Positions 10,530 through 21,109 of a DNA stretch of 24,712 bases are shown piece by piece. The notes under the pieces are model-generated. The model had not been told where the DNA came from and searched no databases. It saw nothing but the letters and a program-made list of their open reading frames with translations. The DNA is from Hofstenia miamia. Lineage: Eukaryota > Xenacoelomorpha > Acoela > Hofsteniidae. Where the stretch lies: contig CABFPE010000166.1 in NCBI GenBank assembly GCA_900660155.1, forward strand, positions 842,312-867,023. The letters run 5' to 3'. The number at the start of each line of letters is the position of its first letter. The stretch's first letter is position 1. The position numbers and the translations under genes are program-made.

Positions 10530-11575
10530 TTTTGCCCTTAAATCTCATGGCCAGCGCCTCTCTTTTAATTTTTACTTTAATCTTCAATCCATTTTGATAC
10601 ATCATAATATCTGTACTCTTTGTTCCCGATGTCTAACCATACAATGTCATTTATTCTGGAGAATAATATTAATGTTTTCATTGATCTTTTCTTTATTTCT
10701 TCTCTTATTTTTTCCAGTTGTTGTTTATTGGCTCTTCTTCACAATATATATTGCAAGTGTTATTTTCCCTTTAATAAATATTCTCTCTTTATTTCCATTT
10801 TCTAGCATTATTGTTTTTGTCTTCTTGTATTGTTCTTTATTAATTATTGCTTTCACTTTTTCTTTTGTGTTTGCATGAGTTATATTCATGAAGGTGTGTT
10901 TTGTAGCATGGAACTATCATTGGAATGGATATCATTTGTGGTGGAATACATTTTGGTATCTCAACTTTTGATGCAATTGCTTTCTAATTTTAGACCCCTT
11001 TTCCTTAATGTTAGTGCATTTTGAGGCGTCACTTTTATTTTCGATGTGATGCATTTGCAATTTACTGCTTTTTGGTAGTTTACTGCTTTTGGTAGTTGCT
11101 CTAATTCAGTTTTCATAAAGCACTTCTGTAAGTATTATTTTGAGCATTGATTGTCTTTTATATTTTGAAAATTCCTTTCCGCTATTTCTGTCTGTTTTCC
11201 CTAGTTATCTTTATCTCTACCAAGTACTGTTCATCTTCCATTGATCCATTTGAATGTAATCACATAGCTGAGGTTTCCCCACTTTTCCATGTTTATTTAG
11301 CAAATTTTTTCATGTGTTTTCAGTGATAAAATGAGGTTTACTAATGTTAATAGCTCATCTTCTAATTGCAATTCTCTCTGGGATTTTGTTACCACTTCTA
11401 TTATCACTACTGGTTCTGTGATTCCTCGATTGGACATCATCTCTGCTCTTTTCATTATTTTTGTGAATGAGCATCTGGGACTTTCTTTTCTGAATATTGC
11501 CATTTCTTTCTTAAGTGTGCCTTGTATGTGTTTGTTCATTATGTAACTTGTTATGTCTACAATCTAAAACAGTAG
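10530..11575 (-). pseudogene. Family X decayed gene, copy 3 (reverse strand)
   Basis: On the - strand the order of copy 1 is repeated. IIEVVTKSQRELQLED (11404-11357) matches IIEMVSKSQEEMQMED of copy 1, mostly through conservative changes. INMEKWG follows near 11295-11275, then EDEQYLVEIKITRE (about 11225), CITSKIKVTPQNAL (about 11030), KCIPPQMISIPMIVP (10953-10909), FIKGKITLAIY (about 10790) and RINDIVWLDI (10657-10628). Stops and frame changes are frequent. It ends at the AT tract near 10516, so the C-terminal third is missing. Its 5' end is cut at about 11573, where copy 2 starts on the opposite strand. It shares the NMEKWG region with copy 2, so it is a separate copy and not simply an inverted half. 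Confidence 0.68.
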
Positions 11576-12930
11576 CAGTGACACCTAGAACACAACGCAA
11601 GAGTGACAAGATAAACTTAGAAAAATGAGGGGGCAGAAGTCCTAGCAAAATGTCATGGATTGACACAGAAGATGAGAGATTACTAGTAGAAATAACAGTA
11701 ACACAAGAAAGAATGGATAACATTGTCAAACAAATCTTCAGCAAAATTTACAAAAAACAGACAAAATAAATAATAAAACTGTTGTGCCCAGAAGCATTCA
11801 CAGGAGGCAAGATCAAACAAATGCTACATCGCAGTAATCAAATTGCAGTGGACATAGAATGCGTAACTTTGAAGATACAGATATTAGGAGAAAGAGCCTA
11901 ACAATTGATGAAGAGCTGACTAACAAACTAATTTTGGGAGAATATCAAAAGTACTAAAATATTTACCCCATTAGGATTGGGCTTATTACAGCACCAAACC
12001 ATACAGGAACATACCAGCAAATAGAACAACAGCTGCTCAAATTACTACTAAAATGCACACACCTCCAACAATGCACATACCAATGCTACTACCTATGTAG
12101 AAATATAAGGCAAAAAGATGGTGAAAGCATTTCAGCATTAAGAAAACACATATGTCAATAGCAAGTAGAAATCACTAAAGAAGATAGAAGATGAATGATA
12201 CAAGAAATTGAAAATGGTATTAATCAGAAACAAAAATTGCAAAAGAGTTTTCATTGAAGGTGATGTAATGTCTTGTGACCTCTACAGCAAAGGCCAATCA
12301 ATACACAAAGAAATTAAAATGATATACAGTGAAATAGAGAAAAGATCAATGAAAACTATCATTCTTTTCTCATTCTTCAATGACATAATTTGGGGAGAAT
12401 TGTGGAACAAGCAATGCAAATATGATGACGTCAAATGAAGAGTAGAAATTATAACAACCATCCATTTGAGAAAAAAAACCAGAAGAAATAACAAGACAGA
12501 AAGTGAACAAGAATATTAGTGCATTCTATGATGAGGCATCCATATCTAAGTCTCTATGGTCAACATACAAATTCTTCCACATAGACATAATGATTAACCC
12601 AGATTTGGTACATAGAAGTACAGTTAATGTCATAATGAGTCTGATGATATCAATTAAAGGATTTAGATTATATGAGAAGTTCTATGAAGAATTTAATACA
12701 AAACTAATTGAAATGCAGAGTATGTGCACAATATTGAAAAGGTTTGAGGACCTGCAATTCATGATGCATAAAGATAATAACAACCAGGAAAGAAGTTGTG
12801 ATGTAGGTAATAAAAGGTGAACAATATGAAAACCTGGAATGAGAGATGTCAGAGGCATTAATCTCAATCAAAAGAGTGAATGAAATGATCCATAAAGAGT
12901 GAGTCATTATAATCAATTAAGCTGTGCTGG
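11572..12930 (+). pseudogene. Family X decayed gene, copy 2
   Basis: It starts inside the family at the segment matching copy 1 position 2889 (TAGCAGTGACACC against TAGCACTAACCCC). Conserved pieces run in order: SWIDTEDERLLVEITV (about 11651), AVDIECVTLKI (about 11848), a KCTPP and IPMLLP region split between frames (about 12051-12094), FIEGDVMSCDLY (about 12250), FFNDIIWGELW (about 12374), NISAFYDEASISKSLWSTYK (12512 on) and NVIMSLMISIKGF (about 12629), ending in a lysine-rich tail. Open pieces are 12208-12438 and 12503-12820. It lacks the N-terminal third. An ending like that of copy 1 (AATTAAGCTGTGCTGG) is at about 12915-12930. Confidence 0.7.
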
Positions 12931-13770
12931 GGAGATGATAGAAGAGAAAAGAATTTAATATTTTTTATGATTTAAGTTGATTTGTATTTTTGATTATGAT
13001 TTTATATCAATTTTCTACTTTTTGTAAACTAAGTGATAATATGGAAATAGTGCCTATTGGCAAAAGCATTAGACAAAATGTATCAACCAAAATGCTTGGC
13101 TAAATTAATACCAAGTTGTGTAGAAATTAGCAGACGAGTTTTGTATTGAAAAAACAGAAATCAATGAGAAACAGGTACATGTTGTTTGTTTGTACAAGTA
13201 TAATATAAAAATAAATTGCATGCAAAGAAAAGTTGATACATTAAATCATTCAGGATTTGTCTATACTTATTGTATCAGGTTTGATTCTTGTAATGAAAAG
13301 AGAAAAAGAGAAAGCTAAACATTCAGGAACACAAGTAGTATTCAGGGAACCCACCGTGCATTTACCAGCTTTTTAGTTGGCTGCCTTCATCATTCTGCAA
13401 TATTTATCAGCTTTTGCAATAGTGGTATGCCCTGCTTACAAAAGTGTGTCTATAAAATAGGTATATGAATAGGGGTTTTTTTTCTGTTTTGGCTTTCCTA
13501 TCAATTTGGTTCACTTTATAACTAATGTCCATTAGTTAGCCATCTATTTTAGATCCCAATTCTTGTATGGTAATAAACATAATACAATTTTGATACATAT
13601 GAGGTGTCTACAAGTACACTCTTAGTTATGTTATTGCTTACTAATTTGCTGTGGACCTTCAACAACCATATTTTTGCAGGCCACATTGGTTGTCATATGC
13701 ATACAGGGTCATGTAATTATTTATATTTAGGGCTATCTATATTTAGGGTGCATAATAAGTGAAAGTGGCA
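12931..13770 (+). repeat. Family X 3' flank, copy 2
   Basis: This non-coding stretch is collinear with 4257-5060. TATCAGGT at 13272 and ATGAAAAG after it match 4651, and AGGGGTTTTTTTTCTG then GGCTTTCC near 13471-13500 match 4829-4858. The spacing between the two blocks is about 221 bases here against 200 in copy 1. The match becomes faint after about 13760, where TATTTAGGGCTATC occurs. Confidence 0.5.
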
Positions 13771-14275
13771 AGGTTCTTTTAAATCCTTTATGGAATTTGA
13801 TTAATTAATTAAATGTAATACAGTCTCAGTTTCCAATTAAATTATCTAAAATAATTATTGTTAATCAGATGGCGGAGTTATTTTGGCATCTCACAATCTC
13901 AAGAGAACTAAAAAACTTGATCTAAGTAAGCATATAGTTTCAATGCAATAAATGTTATGAGTTTTCTAATCAATCACATTAATCTTTTGTATTAATTAAC
14001 ATTAAAAAATTAAAAAATAATCCACTTTAGTATCAATAATTGTCAGGATTCCTTTTTTTCAGATGTTCAATTTTATGGAATGAATCAATGCAGAGTTGAA
14101 TTATTTTGAAACTGCGCCTTAATTAATAATATACATGTAAATAGTTTTGAAAGTACTTTTGAAATGTGTTAGTTTGTAGACTTTATATGCATTTTAGCAA
14201 TAAATTTGCTATAACTCTTCATATTAATTAATTATTCAACTTTGGTATGCATCCAATATTAATTGTGCTATTTAG
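13771..14275. other. AT-rich spacer, no feature seen
   Basis: About 500 bases with many TTAATTAA-type words and no gene or array. A possible splice acceptor closes it at 14275. Confidence 0.5.
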
Positions 14276-14715
14276 AATTTATTTGTTGGGTTGGTAATCC
14301 AGTCATATACTTTCTGAAATCTTCTGTAAAAGACATACCAATTTCTTTTGGAAATATAACAGAGGCAATTGCTGCAGCATCTAAAGTTAATGATTTTTAT
14401 TTAGATATAATTTTTCTAACTGGCGTAAGGCAGATTTTAAGAGCTGCTGTATCCTATAATAATAATAATTCAACATTTAGCGTAGAAATATCAACACAAA
14501 TGTCAGAGCAGAGTTCTCAATTTTTAGAGTTCACCCCTTTTTTGGATGAAATTATTGTTCTGGTAATATACATCCACAATCAACATTATGAAGTTATTAT
14601 TTACGGATTTGAAAGTAAGCTATTTCCAATCCAAAGTAAGAGGTCTGACATTGAAAAAGTTCAAGTTCATTCAAAAACATTGATTTGTGCTTCAATAACA
14701 CCTGCTGAAATTTGA
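14276..14715 (+). CDS. Possible host exon, vWA-neighbour-like
   Basis: A plausible acceptor (AATTGTGCTATTTAG) ends at 14275, and the frame stays open to a TGA at 14713, about 145 codons, unusually long for this AT-rich DNA. Pieces such as VGNPVIYFLKSSVKDI, FSVEISTQMSEQ and FTPFLDEIIVLV loosely follow the layout after the von Willebrand A domain of hemicentin-like proteins (GGQV..L.KS.V, later a F.VD.....V.V.G strand region). That resemblance is by eye and weak. A second acceptor at 14302 and a possible internal donor (CTG then GTAATA) at 14561 leave the borders open. It may be a terminal exon or an old exon fragment. Confidence 0.3.
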
Positions 14716-15710
14716 ATTACTAACTGAAAGTGTTTTAAATTTGAGAAGTTATGCTTTACTCATATATCTGTTCTACCCAGTGGCACAGTATTCATAAATT
14801 GATTTATTGTTAGAGCATTTATTAAACTATTATGTGAATCAATTTTAATCGGAATGAAAGAATTGTACACATTTGACGTGAAACAAACAATATATAATTG
14901 TTTACATTGTGAAATTATCAATTTTCTGACCCACCCAGACCCAAATGAGTAGTAAGGAAGACTCATATGACAGCACAATTGGAACTTTGTGAATTGGCGG
15001 GGATACCTGGCATGGCTATTATGTAATTGTGTACTTTGGCCATCTGTCTATCTCTGTGGTTTTCAGAATATGTTCTATTTCATTGAAATATTTGTTGAAA
15101 AACAAAATTAATTTGCAAGCTTTTGCTCAACCAAATTTTTTTATACACAGAGTTTAAATAATTTTTAAAAACTATTGAAATTATTTTTGTATGCAAAATT
15201 TTGACATTTTTGAAATTACAAACATATATTTCTAATTTTTTTGAGTAAAAAATTAATTGATAAATATTTCCAAGCAAAAATAACTTTTGAATAAAAATAA
15301 ATACATGCTTTCACAGACACATACTCTCACCATGCAGAGAAATTGAACATTTATAAATAATAAATTTAGTTATAAAGAAAATATAAAATGCACTAATAAA
15401 TGATGTTAAAGTTCATACAGTAAATTTCATCGAGAGTGCAATGAACACATTGTTAATATTCGTCATGACTTCATTGTTGGGTGGGAATGGTAGAGAAAAG
15501 ATACGCAGGAATAACCCAAGATAGACGTTCTTCTTTTAACGAGATGGAGGTTGATAAAGCTAAGACATTCAAAGAGTACAATACAAACAGAAATTGAAAT
15601 AGTGATAACAGTTTTAATCCTTAAATTCACAACAAATAGAAATAATGGAAAATAATCCGACGTAATAATGAGAAACAATATGTATTATTATAATGTAAGG
15701 AAATACTTGC
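14716..15710. other. AT-rich spacer, no feature seen
   Basis: Nothing can be supported here. Open frames on the - strand (15678-15463, 15277-15080) are hydrophobic or lysine/isoleucine-rich and typical of AT-rich noise. Confidence 0.5.
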
Positions 15711-15812
15711 CAAAAAATTTTGTATTTCTATCGCAGCATTGTTCTGCAAAGTGCATTGGCACATCTTGATTTTTGAAGATAATGTCTACATTAATGGTTA
15801 AACATTTCATAA
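15711..15812 (-). CDS. Candidate exon B of a minus-strand host gene
   Basis: On the - strand an acceptor (CATCTCGTTTTTAG) precedes 15812. The exon is 102 bases: two bases completing a codon, 33 codons, and one spare base. It encodes pieces such as VDIIFKNQDVPMHFAEQC and CDRNTKFFG. The next bases are GCAAGT, a perfect GC-type donor in place of GT. Its phase fits candidate exon A upstream, across a 252-base intron. The family is not recognised. The likely next exon was not identified; an acceptor further downstream opens about 29 codons but is weak. Confidence 0.38.
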
Positions 15813-16064
15813 CTAAAAACGAGATGACATTCACAATCAAAAACAGGTGTTGATTAACAATTAAATGTAGCAAACAAACGACCTTTTTATTTATGATAAA
15901 GTATATAATTTATTTAGCATCGGACAGAAAACCCATAGCAATTTCTTAAAATAAATTTGATTACGTTTTTAAAAGAATTATCTGTAAAACTAACTAGAAA
16001 TATTATTGCAAGAAGCCTTAAGAATCAAAACAATATCTGAGATTTAATTATAAAAATAGCTCAC

Positions 16065-16129
16065 CAAAATGTTTGAAATCTTTCAGAGCAATTTTCATTC
16101 TTCCATCAATGTGAAATTCCATTATGCCA
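16065..16129 (-). CDS. Candidate exon A of a minus-strand host gene
   Basis: An acceptor-like TATGCAG precedes 16129 on the - strand, and a consensus donor (TTTTG then GTGAGC) follows 16065. The reading frame passes ATGGAATTTCAC at 16122, so this may be the first coding exon starting MEFHIDGRMKIALKDFKHFG, in a favourable start context (ATAATGG). It ends with one spare base, as exon B requires. If the AG acceptor is used instead, the exon starts with one leading base. The family is not recognised. The paired splice phases are the main support. Confidence 0.38.
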
Positions 16130-16182
16130 CTGCATACTCATGTATTTACAAACACTATATAGTTTTTTATCAATAACTCATT

Positions 16183-17121
16183 GTTCAAATGTCGAAATGT
16201 ATCCAATTGTAAAGATTGTTATCTACCAATTTAATAAACTGTCTCAAGTTTAAAAAATTTAAATCACTTTAGCAATTATCACAATTAAATAAAACATTTT
16301 CAAATCATATAAAACTAAAATTTTTCACAAGGTGGGAAACTATCTCAATTATTTTTACAAAATTTTTTTCCCATTTATAAACTGATGATCGATTCTAAAA
16401 ACCTAAACAGTTAGTTAAGTAAAATGATATATTAATCACCATCTCTGGTACAAAAGACCTAAATACTTATTCAATACGTTTTTCCCTTTAAATTCAAGAA
16501 TTAAATATTTGCAAATAAGAATTTTTATATGAAATGTTTCAAAATTGTTGACAACATGTTTTGTTATTTATAGTAGTTTCATAAATTGTTATTAACGTTT
16601 ATTGATACACATGCATACAAAACGTTTAAAAATAACAAATAACTTATTTATNGTTCAAATGTCGAAATGTATCCAATTGTAAAGATTGTTATCTACCAAT
16701 TTAATAAACTGTCTCAAGTTTAAAAAATTTAAATCACTTTAGCAATTATCACAATTAAATAAAACATTTTCAAATCATATAAAACTAAAATTTTTCACAA
16801 GGTGGGAAACTATCTCAATTATTTTTACAAAATTTTTTTCCCATTTATAAACTGATGATCGATTCTAAAAACCTAAACAGTTAGTTAAGTAAAATGATAT
16901 ATTAATCACCATCTCTGGTACAAAAGACCTAAATACTTATTCAATACGTTTTTCCCTTTAAATTCAAGAATTAAATATTTGCAAATAAGAATTTTTATAT
17001 GAAATGTTTCAAAATTGTTGACAACATGTTTTGTTATTTATAGTAGTTTCATAAATTGTTATTAACGTTTATTGATACACATGCATACAAAACGTTTAAA
17101 AATAACAAATAACTTATTTAT
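16183..17121. repeat. Exact 469-bp direct duplication around a single N
   Basis: 16183-16651 and 16653-17121 are identical by line-by-line reading, offset 470, and the only base between them is an N at 16652. Untouched identity in AT-rich non-coding DNA, with the gap symbol exactly at the joint, is what two overlapping contig ends look like when they are joined with a gap and not merged. The true sequence probably has one copy. Positions downstream would then shift by about 470. Confidence 0.93.
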
Positions 17122-17363
17122 TTTACATTTTACGAAAATGTTTACACTATTAAATTTCATTAGTTTATTTAAAATTATGGTTTTACTTACATGTAAAATT
17201 ATGATGTAGACTTACATGCAAAAAACATACTTTGTTTTCTAAAAAGTTATACATTCAATGCTATTAGTAAAATTTATACATATACATGCTCTTTTTACAT
17301 TATTATTATATTAGTTTTACATAGTCGTACGCTTTAGATGCTGGTCTTTTTGCATCACTGCTG

Positions 17364-17560
17364 ACTTTATACATTTTTTTCAATTTATATGGTTTGTCAC
17401 TTTTTTTACACATTTGTAGACTTTTCCATAGCTTTTCCACTCTATACAATTTTCTCACTTTATATTGTTGTTACTTTTTCACATTTGTAGACTTTTCCAT
17501 GGCTTTTCCACTTTATAAATTTTTTTCACTTTATATGGTGTTTTACTTTTTACACATTTT
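17364..17560. repeat. Minisatellite, about 2.7 units of 71-75 bp
   Basis: Units start near 17364, 17439 and 17510. Shared words are ACTTTATACATTTTT, CACTTTATAT, ACACATTTGTAGACTTTTCC and TGGCTTTTCC. The third unit is incomplete. It is non-coding and has no clear link to neighbouring elements. Confidence 0.8.
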
Positions 17561-18739
17561 TAAATACTAAAAAAATAAAACATTTTATAAAAAATACATT
17601 TACGCAAAAATGATTAAACTTATTGATTTTACAAAACAAATACTTGGCACAGTTTGCAAAATAGCACTAAATGCTCATGAAATTAAAAATGATTATGGTT
17701 ATTAAAGTAATTCTACAAACATATATAGCTTGAAGTGAAAAGAAACAATGTTTTAAATTGAAATTGAATATCAAACTATATAAAATTAATATATTTATAT
17801 GTATAGTATTCAAAACAATTAACCTAATTATATATTCGTAATTTTTTATTAGATTATAAAAACATAACAGCAATTGTCAAATGATTTAAACTAAATTTTG
17901 TACATTATACCTTATAGAACGTTTGAACATTTCTGAATACGAGATAGCATGATTTTCCCATTAAATGTTTCAAAATTGCATCGAGATTGAGAATTTTTTA
18001 ATAAAATCTGAACTTTATTGAGTTTCTAAGGCATATCTTTGGAGAGAATACCAAAATATTACCCACTCATTTTCTGTCTAATGGAAATAAAATCACTTGT
18101 TATTGAATTACATAAACACTAACAAGCATCAGAAAAATTGATATTGCCCATTTGCAAAGTTACTATTAGACTGCTTTAAATAATAACTAGCAAAATAATA
18201 GAAGATGCATGGGGTTGAGACCAATATTTATTAAATATACTTAGTAATTCACACATACATTTTTAAAAACACCGAATTTTGAAAAAAAAAATTTTAAATA
18301 TATGTAGCAACTACATTTGTGGAGATCGATTTAGAGCTTTTCCACAGGTACATAAGATGAGAACTAAATATCCGATATAAACATTAACACAAAATTGAAA
18401 TTTTCAACAATAATTTAAATTCAAATTTTCACTTTGAGTCTTTACAAATGCTTATGGCCAGCACTGTAAAAGGTTCATATCAGTACACAAAATGTATTAG
18501 AACCAGGGTTAAAAAAAGTACACTTTATAGAATAAACATAATACGGACAAAATTTAAACAAATATATCTTAAAAACAATATTAAATCAAATAAGATGCTA
18601 GAAATATAATTATAATCTATTAGTATTTAAGAATTATTAAAGCGTATTGCTGTGGCAGAGGTTGTTGAAAAGTTTCACAAGATTTCTTTGAACAATTCGA
18701 TTTTTGAAAAAGACTTAATTCTTTCCACACCTAGTGTAC
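17561..18739. other. Very AT-rich spacer, no feature seen
   Basis: Dominated by A/T runs with no supported gene. The longest open frame (17873-17667, - strand) is isoleucine-rich and looks like noise. Confidence 0.55.
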
Positions 18740-18930
18740 ATGTATTTAGAAGGTTTTAGCCCCTGGAGGCAACCAAGAACTTAATATGTGCAAAGATATT
18801 CCAAACCCATTGAGGATTGCCTTGCGCAAAGTCAGAGGTCGCGAGACCGATGGGAAAGAGCCAGCACGTGGATTTAGAGCGAAAAAGAAAGAGAAGACTT
18901 TCCTCTATCATGTGGTGTCTTCAGATTGAG
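18740..18930. other. Local GC-richer island, unidentified
   Basis: Inside AT-rich DNA this block has much higher GC, including CTTGCGCAAAGTCAGAGGTC and GCGAGACCGATGGGAAAGAG. There is no long open frame and no tRNA A/B-box pair I could recognise. It might be a diverged short interspersed repeat or a regulatory element. The nature is unknown. Confidence 0.4.
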
Positions 18931-21012
18931 CAAGCTTTAATTGTTTTTGAACTATAAGCGTTTAAAATTTTTTTATAGGATCATGAAAAATTTCAAGAAA
19001 TCACCAGGCTGTTTAAGGCTAAAGTGATCAGATCCGAGTCATTCGCAATTTCAACATATGTGACACTACCCCTCAAGATCCATTCTCTTTATCCCAAATC
19101 ATTGTACTAGAATTTGACAGGAGTCCTATACACTCTATATACAATTTGAGATATCCTGCTTAAATTAAGACTTAGATTATTTTTTATTGCAATTGATTTG
19201 TATCATTCAAACTGTGGTTTGTTTATTTATTCATTAATAGGCCTCCCCTCTTTTCTTAGGATCAGAGTTTTTAGGGAGAATTAGTACATTCTCAAACTTT
19301 GCAATTTTGTAATTTGCTAAAAGTTTGTTTTACACTTTTGAATATAAATTAGAAGCGTTAATGTTTCTTGTTTAGCTTAGCAGACAGATCAATCTAACTT
19401 AAAGCAGCCTATGGTCAGAGAAAATGTAACAGAAGTTTGAATATTAACGCTTCACAAAAATTATTTCTCCACTGGGTTGCTTACTGTAAATAAATAGCTT
19501 TGAGTTGAATATTCTATAATGACCTCATGTCAGAAAATAATTTTCCAACTAAAAACTTACAATCCAAATAGAAACTATAAATAATAAGTTCACCACATAT
19601 TTCATGAGAATTCAAATATGATATTTGCATTGGCGAAAGTGCTTAATGTTGCAAAAAAATTATTTAGAAATTAAAAACTAAATGATCTAATTTTTAAAAC
19701 TCATTCTTATATTAGTTGTTTATACATGCAGTAAATTTGGAAAATTTCAATGCTATGATATTGTTTGCAAAAACACCAAGAAAACTTAAAAATAAAAACT
19801 GTACTGATTTAGTAATTCAAAACAATTCTATACCTAGCAATGGATTTCTATAGTAGTATATATTTATAATATTTGTATTAACTGTTGCTATTTTTTCTAA
19901 GTAGTCTTCCTGATGAGCTGAAGGATTTTTATGACTTCCAATATATTTTAATATAGTCTGTGTTGTAAAAGATTTGCTTCAAGACATTTTTAATCTTAGA
20001 TATTTTTGGAATTACCTTATGCCAAAACATAATTGTCAAAACATCGAACATAACGTTTTTTACCACCAAATAATCGCAAGTTCAGCATAACATCAAATTT
20101 CAACCAATGTGTCGAAATATATTGATACAAGTATTTGAAAAATAATTTCAACTATTAAATGAACTTGCAAAGAGCACTGTCAATCCTTCCTTTATTGTAA
20201 ATGTCGGCACTTTGACTGTTTTCTTGCTTGAAGGAGAAAAAAAGAAACTAAAGAGTATATTTTCCGCTATATTTTAACCCTTAATTAGGTCTGGTCTTGA
20301 GCCCTTTCAGGCGCATTTTTGCACAAATTCAGAAATATTACAATGCGTACGAAGCGTCTAAAAGGAACTTGGTTGGTTTATCAAGAGAAAACAAAGTAAT
20401 TCAGATGTTTTTGATGCTTCCATTCGCTTTAGACCACACTATAGTTTGAACATCAGGTATAAGGAGAACGTGAAAGTTCAAAAACATTGGATGCTTATTT
20501 GAAAATTAGTTAAGATTTCCAAGTAGTTCAGGCAAAGGAATAATATTGCCACAATTTTTCACCATAGATGGATTAATATCCAAGAATTTTCAACATTCTT
20601 AGCCTTATTCCGTGGGTAGCGTGAGTAAAGATATCTACTCCTCTAATAGCTCTTTGTTATATACAATAATTTATTATTTCTAAGTTTTTTGAGTTCATTA
20701 GTAAAAACCTTAATTTTCCTCGAATTTTCTGTTGATGTTACAATCAATAAGCAAAAGACTTTGTTTTATTTCTCGATGTATTTTTGATTTTTTCATTTGC
20801 AGATATCAAAGAAGAAAATTGGGCTTCACCCATTCTAAAATTTAAAACCAACCCATTTTCATTCCGTAAGAAAATGCGTCATGTTGATCGTGTGATAATT
20901 TTTACTTGATATATTTACTACAGTATTTTTCTTTAGGGCTATTACTAGCAAATCAATTTTTTTATCTCTGTTCTCAATTTCATTATTGTATTGCTAAGAA
21001 TTATAAATATGC

Positions 21013-21017
<5 letters not shown>
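18931..21017. other. AT-rich spacer with possible decayed exon scraps
   Basis: No gene is supported. On the - strand, about 19990-19817 is open except for one TGA and reads SKSFTTQTILKYIGSHKN and then QEDYLEKIATVNTN, closing at CTAG then GTATAG, a possible donor. Another - strand stretch near 20560-20390 reads NCGNIIPLPELLGNL but is broken by stops. Neither gives a sure family. Confidence 0.3.

Positions 21018-21066
<49 letters not shown>
21018..21066. repeat. AT dinucleotide microsatellite
   Basis: A pure AT tract of about 49 bases, ending about 50 bases before the first recognisable piece of the retroelement remnant. Confidence 0.95.
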
Positions 21067-21068
<2 letters not shown>

Positions 21069-21109
21069 CCCATCCTCACAGAAAAAGCTGGGGCCGCGTC
21101 TGATTGAGT

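Noticed and set aside
10378..10878. Longest + strand open frame (166 codons)
   Set aside because: It runs through the AT microsatellite (Tyr-Ile repeats) and is otherwise a hydrophobic Phe/Leu/Ile reading opposite family X copy 3. The - strand carries the real homology.
15463..15678. Minus-strand ORF with membrane-like composition
   Set aside because: It has no conserved motif, and Ile/Phe/Leu-rich readings are common by chance in AT-rich DNA.
16183..17121. Recent biological tandem duplication
   Set aside because: Perfect identity with an N exactly at the joint is better explained by an unmerged contig overlap.
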